In this document: in pieces, positions 12,578 through 24,417 of the stretch
Numbering within the stretch: the first letter of the stretch is position 1
Layout: each line of letters opens with the position of its first letter
Source: Gigaspora rosea
Lineage: Eukaryota > Glomeromycota > Glomeromycetes > Diversisporales > Gigasporaceae
Length of the DNA stretch: 64,000 bases
Assembly (NCBI GenBank): GCA_003550325.1
Contig: QKWP01000142.1
Span: 321,741 to 385,740 of the forward strand
Direction: 5' to 3'
Notes under the pieces: model-generated
Database searches by the model: none
The model's input: the letters and a program-made list of their open reading frames with translations, nothing else
Told to the model about the DNA's origin: nothing
Made by a program: the position numbers and the translations under genes

Positions 12578-12806
12578 ATAATATTTGACAGATCATAATG
12601 AAATCCAGATTAAAATAAAATAATAGTATAAAATCTTGAAAACTAAATTTTTTTAGGGTGAATTTTTTTGGGTTAGAGGTTTAGGGTTAGGGTTAGTTTT
12701 AAAAAAATTATAATAAACAAGTAATAATAGGTTTTAAAAGGCTAGCAGATTAAGTATAGAATGTAAATTTTATTTTAAATTATGATCTGTGACAATATTT
12801 GATTTA
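12578..12806. mobile_element. MITE with telomere-like core
   Basis: Inverted ends AATATTTGACAGATCATAAT on the left and AATATTGTCACAGATCATAA from the right. The interior holds TTTAGGGTTAGGGTTAG at 12,680-12,696. Boundaries are approximate. Confidence 0.55.
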
Positions 12807-13187
12807 CATAGCAAATTTAGACTTTACTATATAACAACTATTTGTAATTAACCAAAATTGATTATATTTGAAAATAAACTGCCTACTGATTTTTTGTGTT
12901 CAAAATCATCCAAAAAATATATTATTTTCAAAAATATATGGTATATATGTATTTTTTGGTACTAGATATATTTATTTAGAGAGAATACTGAAATATATAT
13001 AAATAAATTAGATTTATAATAAAATTACAAAAAAAATAAAAAAACCTGCACAAAAAACTTCAAAAATAAGCAAAAAATTACTATAAATAAAAGATTTATA
13101 TAAAAAACTAAAAATAAGCAAACTAATATCTAATCTATCTAAGTATATTTTAGGGCCCTATTTAGAGCATAAAGTTGAAATCAATTA

Positions 13188-13703
13188 CTGTATTGCTCTA
13201 AAATAAGCACCCCAAAAGTACTATATATTCCTAAAAATAAGCTACTCTAAAAATAAGCTGCATCTAATTTTTTTAAAAATCTCAAAAAATGTATTAGCAG
13301 TTTCTACATATAAAAGTTTAAATTTTACTAAGTAAACCTCAAATCTACAATTAAATAAACTTGTTTAGGGTATTAAAATACATTACAATAAAAATTTCAC
13401 ATTATTTGGACAACTTTTGATTAGTACATTTTTAATTTTTCAAAAAATTTAAAAATTCAAAAATTGGTTATCTTATATTTTTTTGTGTAATTTTTGGCCC
13501 AAAAAAGGTAGCTTATTTTTGGAAATATATAGTAAGCATCCCAAAAGTAAGTACCTCCTACAATTAATATATATCTGAAAATAAGCCCATTATATAATAG
13601 AAATAAGCAACTAAATATCAAAGGGTTCAAATTATTAGTTGAAATTATATCGAAAATAAGTACCTTTATAGTAAAAAAGCTGCTTATTTTCAAAGGAATA
13701 TGG
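13188..13703. mobile_element. outer AAAATAAGCA MITE hosting a nested copy
   Basis: Left end CTGTATTGCTCTAAAATAAG (TA at 13,186-13,187). Right end reverse complement CCATATTCCTTTGAAAATAA (TA at 13,704-13,705). A second family member (13,221-13,532) is inserted in it. AAAATAAG motifs recur in both orientations. Confidence 0.75.
13221..13532. mobile_element. AAATAAGCTA-family MITE, nested, 312 bp
   Basis: Ends CTATATATTCCTAAAAATAA and CTATATATTTCCAAAAATAA (reverse complement of right), both followed by GCTAC, with TA flanks at 13,219-13,220 and 13,533-13,534. The reverse complement of its interior matches 8,957-9,249. Confidence 0.9.
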
Positions 13704-14213
13704 TAATAAACTTAAGAAAATTATAGCATTTTATATAATTTTATTAATAAAATTATTAAAAATAAAATTTAATAATTTAGTGCAGCGTTGTAATGTATTC
13801 TATAAGATCTGTATAATGTGAAATAAAAACAACCAAAATAGCCTATTTTTTTGTTAGTTAGAGTTAGAGTAAGATGAGAGTAATACATAAATAAAAAAAG
13901 ATGTTTTATAGTAAAATTTTGCAAAAAATTTTTGCTAAAGTGCAAAAAATAGTTTCATAAGCAATTATTTAAAATATTACTAGTTTTTTTAATTTCATAT
14001 TACATCTAATTCTACAATATGATTGGTTTAGGGCAGTGTCATTAATCACCTGATTATTTTTTATTAGAGGCCTACCCCCTCCCTCTGTCTTAATATATAT
14101 ACAGTCAGGTTCTTATATATAATTTCAACTTTTTTTTACCCCCCCTAAAAAATCACCTAATTTTTGTTACTCCCCTTATTAGATGAATGCATTACAATTA
14201 CATATTAAGCATA
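13704..14213. other. no gene; partial copy of a recurrent MITE-interior module
   Basis: 13,853-13,975 carries GTTAGAGTTAGAGTAAG, then TTTTATAGTAAAATTTTGC and AGTTTCATAAGCAATT. The same order is found inside several unrelated elements in this window (see findings). No terminal repeats were assigned. Confidence 0.5.
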
Positions 14214-15589
14214 GGACATGTTCCCTTGAAATAGGTCCAAATGCTTTATATAATTAAATTTTTAAAAACATATAAATTTACTATGTAACTTTGAGCTAAG
14301 ATCTTCTTTAATCTAACTTATTAACTTAAAATTAAATTTTACAATTATATAGAACAAGAAAAGAAGAAAAAATTAAGCTTAAAAACCAAGTTAAAATTTT
14401 GTTATTTTTGTACAATTTCAAAATGTAACTTCATCAAAAACAAATATTTACTAATTTTAAATCAGAAATAATATGTAAAATTATGCTCTGAACAACTTTA
14501 CTTAGGCGACGGAAGTAGGTTAGCTTGTAAGAAAAATGGGTTGTCTATGTACTAAAGTTAAAATTTTTGAGTTAGCAATATAAAACTTTTTTTTTGATTA
14601 GGTAACCTACTTCGGGCCCTTAAGCAAAGTTGTTTGGCATGTGCTTCTACTCGGTTCAAGGCTGCCACACATTTTTTGGACCTTTTACTAAGTGAAAAAT
14701 GGGTTTAAAGTTCGAAATTTTTTTTTTTTTAAAAAAAAATTTTTTTGAACTTTAAGGGTAGAGGGTACTATTTTAAAATTATATATAAACTTAATGGTTA
14801 ATTTTTTTATATTTAATTTTATAAAAAATTATAATAAATAAACTAATTATATTTTAAGCAAGTTTGTAGAGCAGGTTTTACTGATTCTAATGGTAGTAAA
14901 ATCATTAAAATTTGTTAAAAATTTAGTAAGATACGAAATTTTAAAGATTGGGTATTAAAATTTAGTAATAAAACTAACTTATAAATTTATGCAAATTGAC
15001 CAATCAGCATTAGCAATTTTGTGCAACCCAGAATATTTTTGGCCGACCCAGAAAAACTTTATAATATATACAAGTATATTTTTTTAAATATAATAATAGT
15101 TAAAATTTTACCATAATAGATAAATTGGTTTATTTATATTTTGTAAAAGTTTAATAAAAATTAGTTGTAATTTAAAAAAGTTTTATTAGTAGCATATGTC
15201 AATTTTATATAAAAATTTCAAAATACCATATAAAAACTATATAAAAATGATCTATGTACCCTCTACACTTAAACCTATTTTTCACTTAGTAAAAGGTCTG
15301 AGAAAACGCATGGCAGCTTCAAACTTAGTAAAATCACGTACTGAACAACTTTGATTAAGGGCCCGAAGTAGGTTACCTAATCAAAAAAAAGTTTTATATT
15401 GAAAACTCAAAAATTTTAACTTTAGTACATAGACAATCCATTTTTCTTACAAGCTAACCTACTTCCGTCGCCTAAGTAAAGTTGTTCAGAGTATAATTTT
15501 ACATATTATTACTGATTTAAAATTAGTAAATATTTGTTTTTGATGAAGTTACATTTTGAAATTGTACAAAAATAACAAAATTTTAACTT

Positions 15590-18500
15590 ACGCGGAGGAA
15601 CAGTGTTATGACGGCCAGACCCAACGTACCGAGCAGGCCACTGTATCCTGCGCAGCTGTGAGAACCGAGCTTAAAACGGCGAGCGTATCTACAGAAGAAC
15701 AAACTTTTGCTTCAGATCCCAAGTCACCATCTCACTCTAAGGCAGAATCTATACTTACAAATCAACTTTCTTACTCAATGCCCTGTTACAACAAATTCTT
15801 ACAATTCTACAACCTACCTACTCTTGACTCATTACAAACTATAGAATCATTTCTAACTTATATACAAGAAAACTATCCATCATACTATTCACCAAAATTC
15901 ATCAAAATTTCAATCTACACTGATAAATCCTTGGACTATAAAGAGGTACATATATATGTACCTTGTGAACTTTGTCCATTACACAACCACTCCTTACTAC
16001 CTTTTGAGGACCTTCACTATTGTGCTCATATTCCACTCAAATCTCACACAGACTCTAACTCTGACAATATACCCACTACAACAAATCTAACTAGCCTCAT
16101 ATATGACAATGTACAGCTACTTGAACAATCTAATACAAAAGATTTACATCCTACAATTGCTACCCACAATGTCAGAGGATTTAATATACCTGCAAAGAGA
16201 CAAAGTTGGCAGGATTACTGTACCAACTATAATATCTCTATTGCTTGTATTACTGAAACCAAAATCTCACATAAAACAAAACTTTCATTTTGCAATAATA
16301 ATCAATATACTTATTATTGGGCTAATTCAGAAAGCTCAATAGAAGGAGCAGCTATCATGTTTCGAAACTACCTTAAACCTCATGTACGCAGCTGCCATAC
16401 TCATCCAGGTGGAGCAGTTGCTTTGGATTTCTTCTTTAAAGGCAATATTAAGTTGCGTGTTATCTCAGTATATCTGTCCTCTACAGATATGTATAGAAGA
16501 AACCAAATACAAAATGCTGTAATCAACTGGATATTACAGGCACAACAATCCAACCTACACCCTATCATACTTGGAGACTTTAATACACAGGATAATATAT
16601 ATAGCTCCTCATCAAAATTTAAACTTATCAACTTTCTACATCGCTCTAATATGTTTGATATTGGCGCACACTTAAACAATACACACCATACCTAGACAAA
16701 CAATCATAACAAAAGCAGAATTGATTATATTTGGACTAACTCTTTCAATATTCAATTTCTTTTATCATACAATTTAGACAATAGCAGCACTAGTACACTA
16801 AGTGATCATCTTATTCTTACAACATCCTGGACTTTTCCTAATGCCTTTAGTAAATCCCTTCGCTTCCATACTGGTATTAGCCGTAGGATCTTTGATTATA
16901 GAGCTATGTCTTCTGACAAGTGGATAGAATTTTCTGAACTCTCAGACCAGCTATTTACACAGTACAACATTCCTTTATCAACTAATACTCAAGAAAATAT
17001 TAATAAGACATGGCAAAATATACAGCATTGTATTACACAAGCAGCAACTCAAATAATTCCTAATAAAACTACTCGTAAACGAAGCTACAATCACAAATAT
17101 ACACCCCATTGCACTGCACTCCACAATGGACTCAAGAAGCTTGGCCATCTAATCAAAGTTATTAGAAACAACTCTAACCCACACTTACCACATATAAACT
17201 CACACATTCTACTTATTAAATCATATACCAAATGCAATCTCAACCCACTTACCTCACTAGACCAAAACTATACCCAACCCTGGCTTCAGCATGCCTATGA
17301 AATCTGGAAGCAGGTCTATAAAGCTTACCAGATGGAGCACTCTCTTCTTCTCCGACAGCAGATTAACCAGGCATCAGAGAAAAGATGTGAAACCTTGGTC
17401 TCCAAACCTACACAAGCTATTAACAGTATTCTTGATAGATACAAACCCCCTATCCATTTTACTAATATCAAACTTAACAATCAACTAATTACTGACCCTC
17501 ATATTATCAAGCAACATGTTCAAGCACACTTTTATAACTGGACAGCATTCAGACCTATTAATCAACTATTATTTGACAATTTCTGGTATCAACATTACCA
17601 ACCTCTTACTCATATTAACTCTAAGTGGTATACTCCTCTTACCCACAATATAACAGAAGTCGAAGTCTATCAAACAATCTCCAAACTTCCAAATGGCAAA
17701 GCCTGTGGTCCTACAGGAATAAGCTATGAAATGATAAAACATCTTGGCCCTACATGCATTACTGCACTTACTGCTTTATTTAATCGCTGCCTTTTAAACG
17801 GTGACATCCCTAAAGTATGGAAACATAGCAGAATCTTCCCTATCCCAAAGAAAACAGTATTTGAAGGCAATCTAAATCTAACTCGACCAATTAGCCTTGT
17901 AGAACATATACGAAAACTATATACCAAAATAATCACTAATAGACTTAGTTCTGTTTTCTCACAACACCCAATACTATCACCCTATAATTACGTTGCTCTT
18001 CCCAACAATAGCACATCTATTCCTATTCATATTTTAAATAATCTTATTGAAGACGCAAATTGTAATCACAAGGAAATATGGCTCTTGTCTCAGGATATGA
18101 GCAAGGCTTATGACTCTGTGAACTTCACCCTTTTTGAACATTCACTCTCTCGTCTTGCACTACCCCCTCAAATCATCAACATTCTTACAAACTTATTGGC
18201 AAATAGACAAAATAGAGTTATTACTAATCTTGGTCTTACCTCACCATATCAGGTGAATAATGGTATTGACCAAGGTGAAACAATTACTCCTCTTTTATGG
18301 CGAATATACTACGATCCCTTAATTACCTATATCTATTCTAATTCACCAGGATACACAATGGAAACAGCATGGTTCACTAATTTAAAAAATCTAACTACTG
18401 ACAAGATCAAAGCCAAATGTTCAGTTCTGGCCTATATGGATGATACACTATGGGTTGCATCTTCACAAGCAGAATTGAACAATATTATATCTATAGCAGA

Positions 18501-21500
18501 ATCATTTTATAACATGGCCAATATTCAAGTCAACCCATCTAAATCTATCTTAGCTACTAATTACAAACTAGATACATACACACCAACAATCTTCAATAAC
18601 CAACCCTTACCACTTCAACCAAAACATCAGCCTTTCAAGTTTCTTGGATGCTGGTTTACACTTGACAACAAACAAACCCAACAAACACAGCTAATAAAAA
18701 CAGAATCTGCTCAGCTCATTAATATTGCAAAAAGAAAACAAATTACTGACACCCAGGCTCGTTATATTATTAACACTGTAATCATTCCTACTATCGAATA
18801 TCGGCTACAGAATATTATACTTAGTAGATCAGTATGCGATGGAATTCTCTCTCAACATATTGGTTTGGTCAAACATAAGGCTAAACTATGCAAAACCATA
18901 CCTACTAGCACCCTTCTTCACCCACAGATATACAATATTAAAAATATTTGGGACATCCAACTTCAACACCATATCTCCAATTTCACTAAACGGCTAAATA
19001 ATAGTGATTTACTTGGAACAACAACTCATATACGTATCCAACAACTTCAAAATAATTTATGGTCACCTATTAGTATACTTTTACACCCAAAGCCTATTAT
19101 AGATGGCCCTAATAGATTCTCTACCAACTTTAAAATTATTCAACTTTTTAAACACCTGGGATGGTCAATCAATTCCAACTCAAACTCTAATATTCCTTTT
19201 ACAATTAAGGAAGGTTCCATTTCCTTAGAATCTCTTTTATCAACACACTCAAACTATGCAACTTTTAAAAAGCAAATCCGACATCACCACTTACTTTTTC
19301 TGGATCAACTTCTAACCTTTGACAACTCCAGCCTTCTCGACTGGAAACATATTTCACCAAGACTTAATAAAATTCCAAAAGAAAAAATACCCTCATGGTT
19401 TACTTTACTAGAAGATAAAATTTTAAGCCATTCATATGAACGTACTTTATATTCATATTTGGAACTACCACAATCCAATTACTATAGTTATACAACTGGT
19501 CACCCCTCATCCAAAAATGCTAAACCATGGCTTATTACTATTCTAAATAACCAAATTATAATTGGTAAAGCGCGCCGCAAACCAACAGCATCTGACTATA
19601 CGCTTATAACCCACTGGCAGTGCTCCTTTGAAATTCATGCCACACAGCTATATCCAATCCAAACTATGCTAACATATCCATGCACAAACTGCTCACTTAA
19701 CTCTAATATCATTACAAACAAATGCACTATACTAGTACCCACTAGTCATGCTACAAAATTTTTTGGCAGAATCAATCCATCTGACAAATCTATTAATTTA
19801 AATGCTAATTATTTAGATTTAATATATTCACTAGCTATTAGAAACCCTATACATATTCCACCTACACCAAATATCACAATCTCTTCTCAAATTCTTAATA
19901 TATTCCAACCTAGTATAGCACTTGATAATCTTCAAACAATAGCATACAACAATAGTAGTTCAACTGAACTAACCTTTTATACTGATGGCTCTGTCCGTGA
20001 CCTGGGCAACTCTCAGTGCTCAATGGGAATTGGATGGGCCCAGTTAGCTGATCAAACTATTACACATACCTTTCAGGCACAAATTAAATATTGGCCATGC
20101 TCCTACAAAGCTGAACTAGTAGCAGTTTTATCTGCTATTTGCACAGCTCCCAGAAATTGCTCTGTTCATATTTATACAGATTCACAATCTGTTATTTCCA
20201 AATATGAAAATCTATCTAGTATTTCCCAAATACCAAAGTTCTTAAATACCCCTTATTGGTCAATTTGGAACACCTTACTAAACCTCATTAAATCTTACAA
20301 ACTTACTATTACCCTTCACAAAGTTACAGCACACCAAGATAATGAATTCAACAATAAAGCTGATTACCTAGCACGACATCATGATACTGCACCATACCTG
20401 CTTTTTGAACCAGACAACATATACAACTTCCAATTTACTCTTTCTACTGACAATTTTCCTATTGAACTACCAATACGACATAGTGTCAAAACACTATGTC
20501 ATGCTCATATACTTGCACTATGGACATCCCAAAATCGCTTTCAACAATGGACAAATATTACACAATACATTTGCTGGAAAGCTACATGGCTATATATTAA
20601 TAATAACCAAAAAATTTCAGACTTTTTTAATAGTTTTCATTCTTCAACTCTTAAATCATTCAAGGTTAAGATACTTCTAGATGAACTCCCTGTACCACAT
20701 ACATTACACAAAAGAAACTCACTATACCCAAACATCTGTCATCTCTGCCAACGATCTAGCTATGCACTACATTGGACTATCTGCCCAACAGCTAAACCTC
20801 TACTAGACATTATTAAAGAATCCCTATCTACTATTCTAAGTTCTAGCAAACTTGAGATCTCTCAACTCTCAACAGAAGAGCTTCATACTCAAATTCTTAA
20901 TCTTGATAGTTTTCAAATACATCACTTCCCTAACAGACCCTCAATATTCTCTACATTGTCTGGACTCATCCCTCTGGACATAATCCAGATACTATCTGAG
21001 TACACTTTATCCTACAAAACTGCCAACACACTTTCTATACAACTTTTACTTCACATAAACAAATTAATTTATACAAACATTTGGATACCATATTGTATAG
21101 ACAGAGCCCAAAACCAACAAATTCCCTTACAGTCGTCTGAACTGGCCTCAATAAACCCTCCTACTTCTCACAATCAATTTAGTAACCAAGAAAATAATAA
21201 TTCTATAACCCAGATCTCTATACGCAAAATAGAAACCTGGCTTCCCAAATGGATCAAATATTCAACCCAGCCTTCTGACATTCTACATTATTCCTCAATC
21301 TAGGTGAGCCTTGGTCACTCTGGTTGGTTTAGGCCGCAGATAAGTATTTAAGTTAACTTTTATATATGTCTGAGTTCTTAGTCTTAGCAATAGATTTAAA
21401 CAATGAAAATTTTTCCAGTCTTGTAAAAACTTTCCATTAAATCTAATAAAGATAAGAGCAAGGTCTCACCATTAACATTTAAAAAAAAAAAAAAAAAAAA
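15590..21500 (+). mobile_element. near-complete APE-type LINE with poly(A) and target duplication
   Basis: Flanked by the direct repeat ACAAAATTTTAACTT (15,575-15,589 and 21,500-21,514; the first A is ambiguous with the tail). It starts with a GC-richer leader (ACGCGGAGGAACAG...), contains one long endonuclease-RT-RNase H frame, then a 177-base 3' UTR ending AGCAAGGTCTCACC and a 20-base A tail. The order of domains and the RNase H suggest the I/Tad1-like LINE group; the clade is not certain. No separate ORF1 (gag) is seen, so the copy may be 5'-truncated or of a single-ORF type. It is inserted in the right arm of the palindromic element. Confidence 0.95.
15778..21303 (+). pseudogene. LINE polyprotein: APE endonuclease, reverse transcriptase, RNase H; one in-frame TAG
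   Basis: The first in-frame ATG inside the LINE is 15,778; a frame beginning at 15,556 starts in flanking DNA. The endonuclease shows THNVRGFN (~16,163), catalytic Glu in ITETKI (~16,255), GDFN (~16,573), then, after a TAG at 16,693-16,695, SRIDYIW and the SDHL histidine (16,801) in the same frame. Reading on without that TAG, the frame is open to 21,303. Counting from 16,906, RT has DMSKAYDS near residue 398, QGETITPLLW, and YMDD near residue 510. RNase H has YTDGS (~1,025), KAELVA (~1,068), YTDSQS (~1,090) and NKADYL (~1,150). A C-terminal CxxC..HxxxxC knuckle lies at ~1,277. The protein nicks target DNA and copies its RNA there. Only the single stop appears to disable it, so the insertion looks young. 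Confidence 0.93.
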
Positions 21501-21680
21501 CAAAATTTTAACTTGGTTTTTAAGCTCAATTTTTTCTTCTTTTCTTGTTCTATATAATTGTAAAATTTAATTTTAAGTTAATAAGTTAGATTAAAGAAGA
21601 TCTTAGCTCAAAGTTACATAGTAAATTTATATGTTTTTTTAAAAATTTTAATTATAGAAAGCAATGAATGGGACATTTCC

Positions 21681-22112
21681 TATACCTGATATGCCAAATT
21701 AAAATCCTTAAAATATTATATTACTTGAATTGTACTAATTAATTATAACTTATTATACTAAGTAAACTTAATTAGTATTAAAAAACACATCAAATTAGTA
21801 TTTTATCTTGCTTGTTTTAAAATATGAAGAAAGGATACTTAATTTTGGAAATTTTTATCAATAATTCAAAATTTAGCATTTTTATCTCACAATTTTAAAA
21901 ATAATAAAATACAATACACTAAAATAATGTATTTTTTGGAGCTAAACTAATTTACCAATTGCAAAAAGTTAGAAACAGTTCATATAATTTTAAAATAAAA
22001 TGATTAAAATAGCTATAATGTAACAAAACTTATGAACTTAACTTTTTATTAAGCAAAACTAAAAAAATTTTTTAAAAAATTATAAATTTATTTTTGGTTT
22101 TACTAAATTACA
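21681..22112. other. no gene recognised
   Basis: AT-rich DNA right of the palindromic element. Nothing beyond short frames is seen. Confidence 0.5.
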
Positions 22113-22441
22113 CCACTGGTACTCAACACTACAATGATTTTCACCAATCAAATTTTTTAAATGCAGTATAACGTAAAGATCAGGTATAACATAAAATTTT
22201 TGTTGTTTTGCTTTTTTTTTAAAAAATACCTTCTAACTCAAAATTTTATCTATGAAACCACTTTTTTTTTTTAAAAAAAAACACCTTGCAAAATTTTACT
22301 ATATACTATGCCTCACCCTAACCCTAACTATTGCTCTACTTAACATATATCAACTTTAACTTTTGTTTATTTTTTTTGTTTATTTTTTTAATATTGTTCT
22401 TTATGTTACACTGCATACTGGTGTTTAACACCACTGGTTTG
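22113..22441. mobile_element. possible CACC-ended MITE with telomere-like core
   Basis: ACCACTGGTACTCAACACTA at the left faces ACCAGTGGTGTTAAACACCA from the right. The interior, in reverse orientation, has GTTAGGGTTAGGGTGAGG, then TATATAGTAAAATTTTGC and AAGTGGTTTCAT. The terminal pattern resembles 41,413-41,693. The match between ends is imperfect. Confidence 0.45.
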
Positions 22442-22544
22442 ATTTATAATTACTGATTTATTTTTTATAAGCAACCTCAAATTTTTTATAAATATTAAGC
22501 AAATAAAAGTAGGTTTTAAATATATTTTTTATTTAAAAAAAGAG

Positions 22545-23302
22545 CTAATATATATACCTGAAGGTACATACACCTGCATCATGTGATCTATAGATTGCTA
22601 CCAAAATTCAAAATTAGATGTAACATTACACAATTAGAAAAATTCAAAACAAATGTTTGGTTTGACAAAAATCGCTCATTTTGCAAGAAATTGCATACTA
22701 AACCACCTTCTGTACATTAATAAAAAGATTTCCTTGAGCAATTTTACTATAAAACAGCATAAATCCAAATCCTAATGTAATTCTCACCTAACTCTAACCT
22801 AACATAAACAATATCAGCATTACTATTTTTGGGGGTAGGCTAAAGCCAGGTACATCACGAAATTACCCGATATATAACCCGGATCAGTCCGAACAAAACA
22901 AAGCGAGACAGCAAAGACAAAAACACGAAATATATAAAAAATGGCTATCCAAACCGTCTTGTTTGACTAAGTAAAGTGTCGGAAATGCGATTTTACTATA
23001 TAAAAAACCACCTCCTAACCTAACCCTAACCCAACCCTAACCCTAACCCTAACCCTAATTAAAAAATCAGAAAAATCAGAAAAATCAGGTAATCTAGTGA
23101 TGTACCTGGCTTTAGCCATCCCCTATTTTTGTATGTATGATCAAAATAATGGGTACAAAAAATTTAATGTACCTATAGATATATTTATTTTAATTCTTAA
23201 AAAAATTATATAATATTTTTATTTTTAACAAAAAAGATTAGATATGAAAATATAAAATTTAAGCAGGCAAATTTGCCTCTTAACTGGACAGTTTAAGGGA
23301 TA
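22545..23302. repeat. inverted copy of 8,571-9,535
   Basis: Reverse complement of this segment follows 8,571-9,535 through shared landmarks: TATCCCTTAAAC / CAAATTTGCC, then TTTTTTGTACCCATTATTTT, TATATAGTAAAAT and TGGTAGCAATCTATAGAT. Each copy has an insertion that the other lacks (8,957-9,249 and 22,832-23,123). Confidence 0.85.
22832..23123. mobile_element. hAT-like MITE (8-bp target) with (CCCTAA)n inside
   Basis: Ends GGGGTAGGCTAAAGCCAGGT and GGGGATGGCTAAAGCCAGGT (reverse complement of right) extend to about 27 bases. Perfect 8-bp direct repeats TATTTTTG flank it (22,824-22,831 and 23,124-23,131). The homologous site at about 8,833 carries a single CAAAAATA and no insert. About six CCCTAA-type units lie at 22,990-23,058. 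Confidence 0.92.
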
Positions 23303-23339
23303 ATAAGTTTGACTATATTATATGCTATTATGTCATCTA

Positions 23340-23737
23340 CAAATATATTTAGTTGGATAGATTTTGGTAGCATAGCCACCATATGATTATATGCTGGTAA
23401 ATAAAAATAATAATAGTTTTTTTAAGATATTTAAAAGTTTTTTGTTAATAATAGAAATTTTATTAAATATGAACATGTTTTTAAACTTTGAACTGAACAT
23501 TGAACGAACTTTTGTTATGTTTGAATTCAGTTTAAATTCAAATATATTTAGTTGGATAGATTTTGGTGGCATAGCCACCATATGATTATATGCTAGTAAA
23601 TAAAAATAATAATAGTTTTTTAAGATATTTAAAAGTTTTTTGTTAATAATAGAAATTTTATTAAATATGAACATGTTTTTAAACTTTGAACTGAAAATTG
23701 AACGAACTTTTGTTATGTTTGAATTCAGTTTAAATTC
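23340..23737 (+). repeat. 199-bp tandem duplication
   Basis: Two nearly identical copies (AGTTGGATAGATTTTGGT at 23,351 and 23,550) differing by a few bases. Both contain a 123-codon open frame on the minus strand, but this is AT-rich translation with no family features, so no gene is called. Confidence 0.9.
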
Positions 23738-24417
23738 AAAAATAATAAAGTTCATGTTTAGTTCAAACTCAAAATTAGCATTCAGTTCATATTTAGTTCA
23801 GGATCAATTAAACTGAACTGAGATTTTTGAATCTGAACTGAACTTTGAAAACCTAATTCTATCTAAATCAGATAGCTAATAATTAATTTTTGAAATCCCA
23901 ATATAATTACTACTACGTAGTTATGTGCCATTGAAAATTGTAATAGTATTTATTAATACAACCCAAATATAATAAGGCAATACACCCTCTAACATTCGCT
24001 ACTTTAATTGTTAACCATAAAGTGCTATAAAAATTCAAATTTTTGTATAAAACCAAATCTTTCTTTAAGCTTAAAAAACTAAATTTTATTTAAATACACC
24101 CGATAAAATACTTTTAAAAACTAATAAATGACAACTAAATTTAAATACAAAATTTAATTTTTTTTTATACAGTATAGCAGTAAAAGCTAATTTTATTTAA
24201 ATATGTATAATAATATTGATATTTTTATGTTCTGTTAGTTACTCATGCAATTGATCTTTCGTATCACAAATGTACATAGCGTACGTGCTAATTTTAGTGA
24301 TCTAAATCCGGGACTTTAAAAAAGGCCAATTTACAAATTAGAGCATATGTTTAATGATCTAAACACTAATAAAGTATTTCGAAGTATAAACTCAATATAA
24401 TACTTGTTTCAGTAACT
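23738..24417. other. GAACTGAAC motif cluster, then no recognisable gene
   Basis: 23,738-23,860 repeats (T)GAACTGAAC/GTTCAGTTC-type motifs in both orientations, as other miniature elements here do with their own core. The rest is AT-rich downstream flank of the kinase gene. Confidence 0.45.

Larger units (their letters stand above)
14214..21680. mobile_element. large palindromic DNA element, split by a LINE
   Basis: The left arm (14,214 to about 14,750) and right arm (about 15,240-15,589 plus 21,501-21,680) are long, nearly identical inverted repeats, for example AGGCGACGGAAGTAGGTTAG at 14,503 and its complement near 15,465. Ends are GGACATGTTCC and GGAAATGTCC with TA on both sides. Without the LINE the element is about 1.56 kb, mostly terminal inverted repeat. 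No transposase is present. Confidence 0.85.

Noticed and set aside
16401..16679. Minus-strand frame inside the LINE
   Set aside because: Antisense shadow of the endonuclease domain.
23387..23755. 123-codon minus-strand frame with an internal repeat
   Set aside because: It is the translation of a 199-bp tandem duplication; no protein features beyond AT-rich codons.
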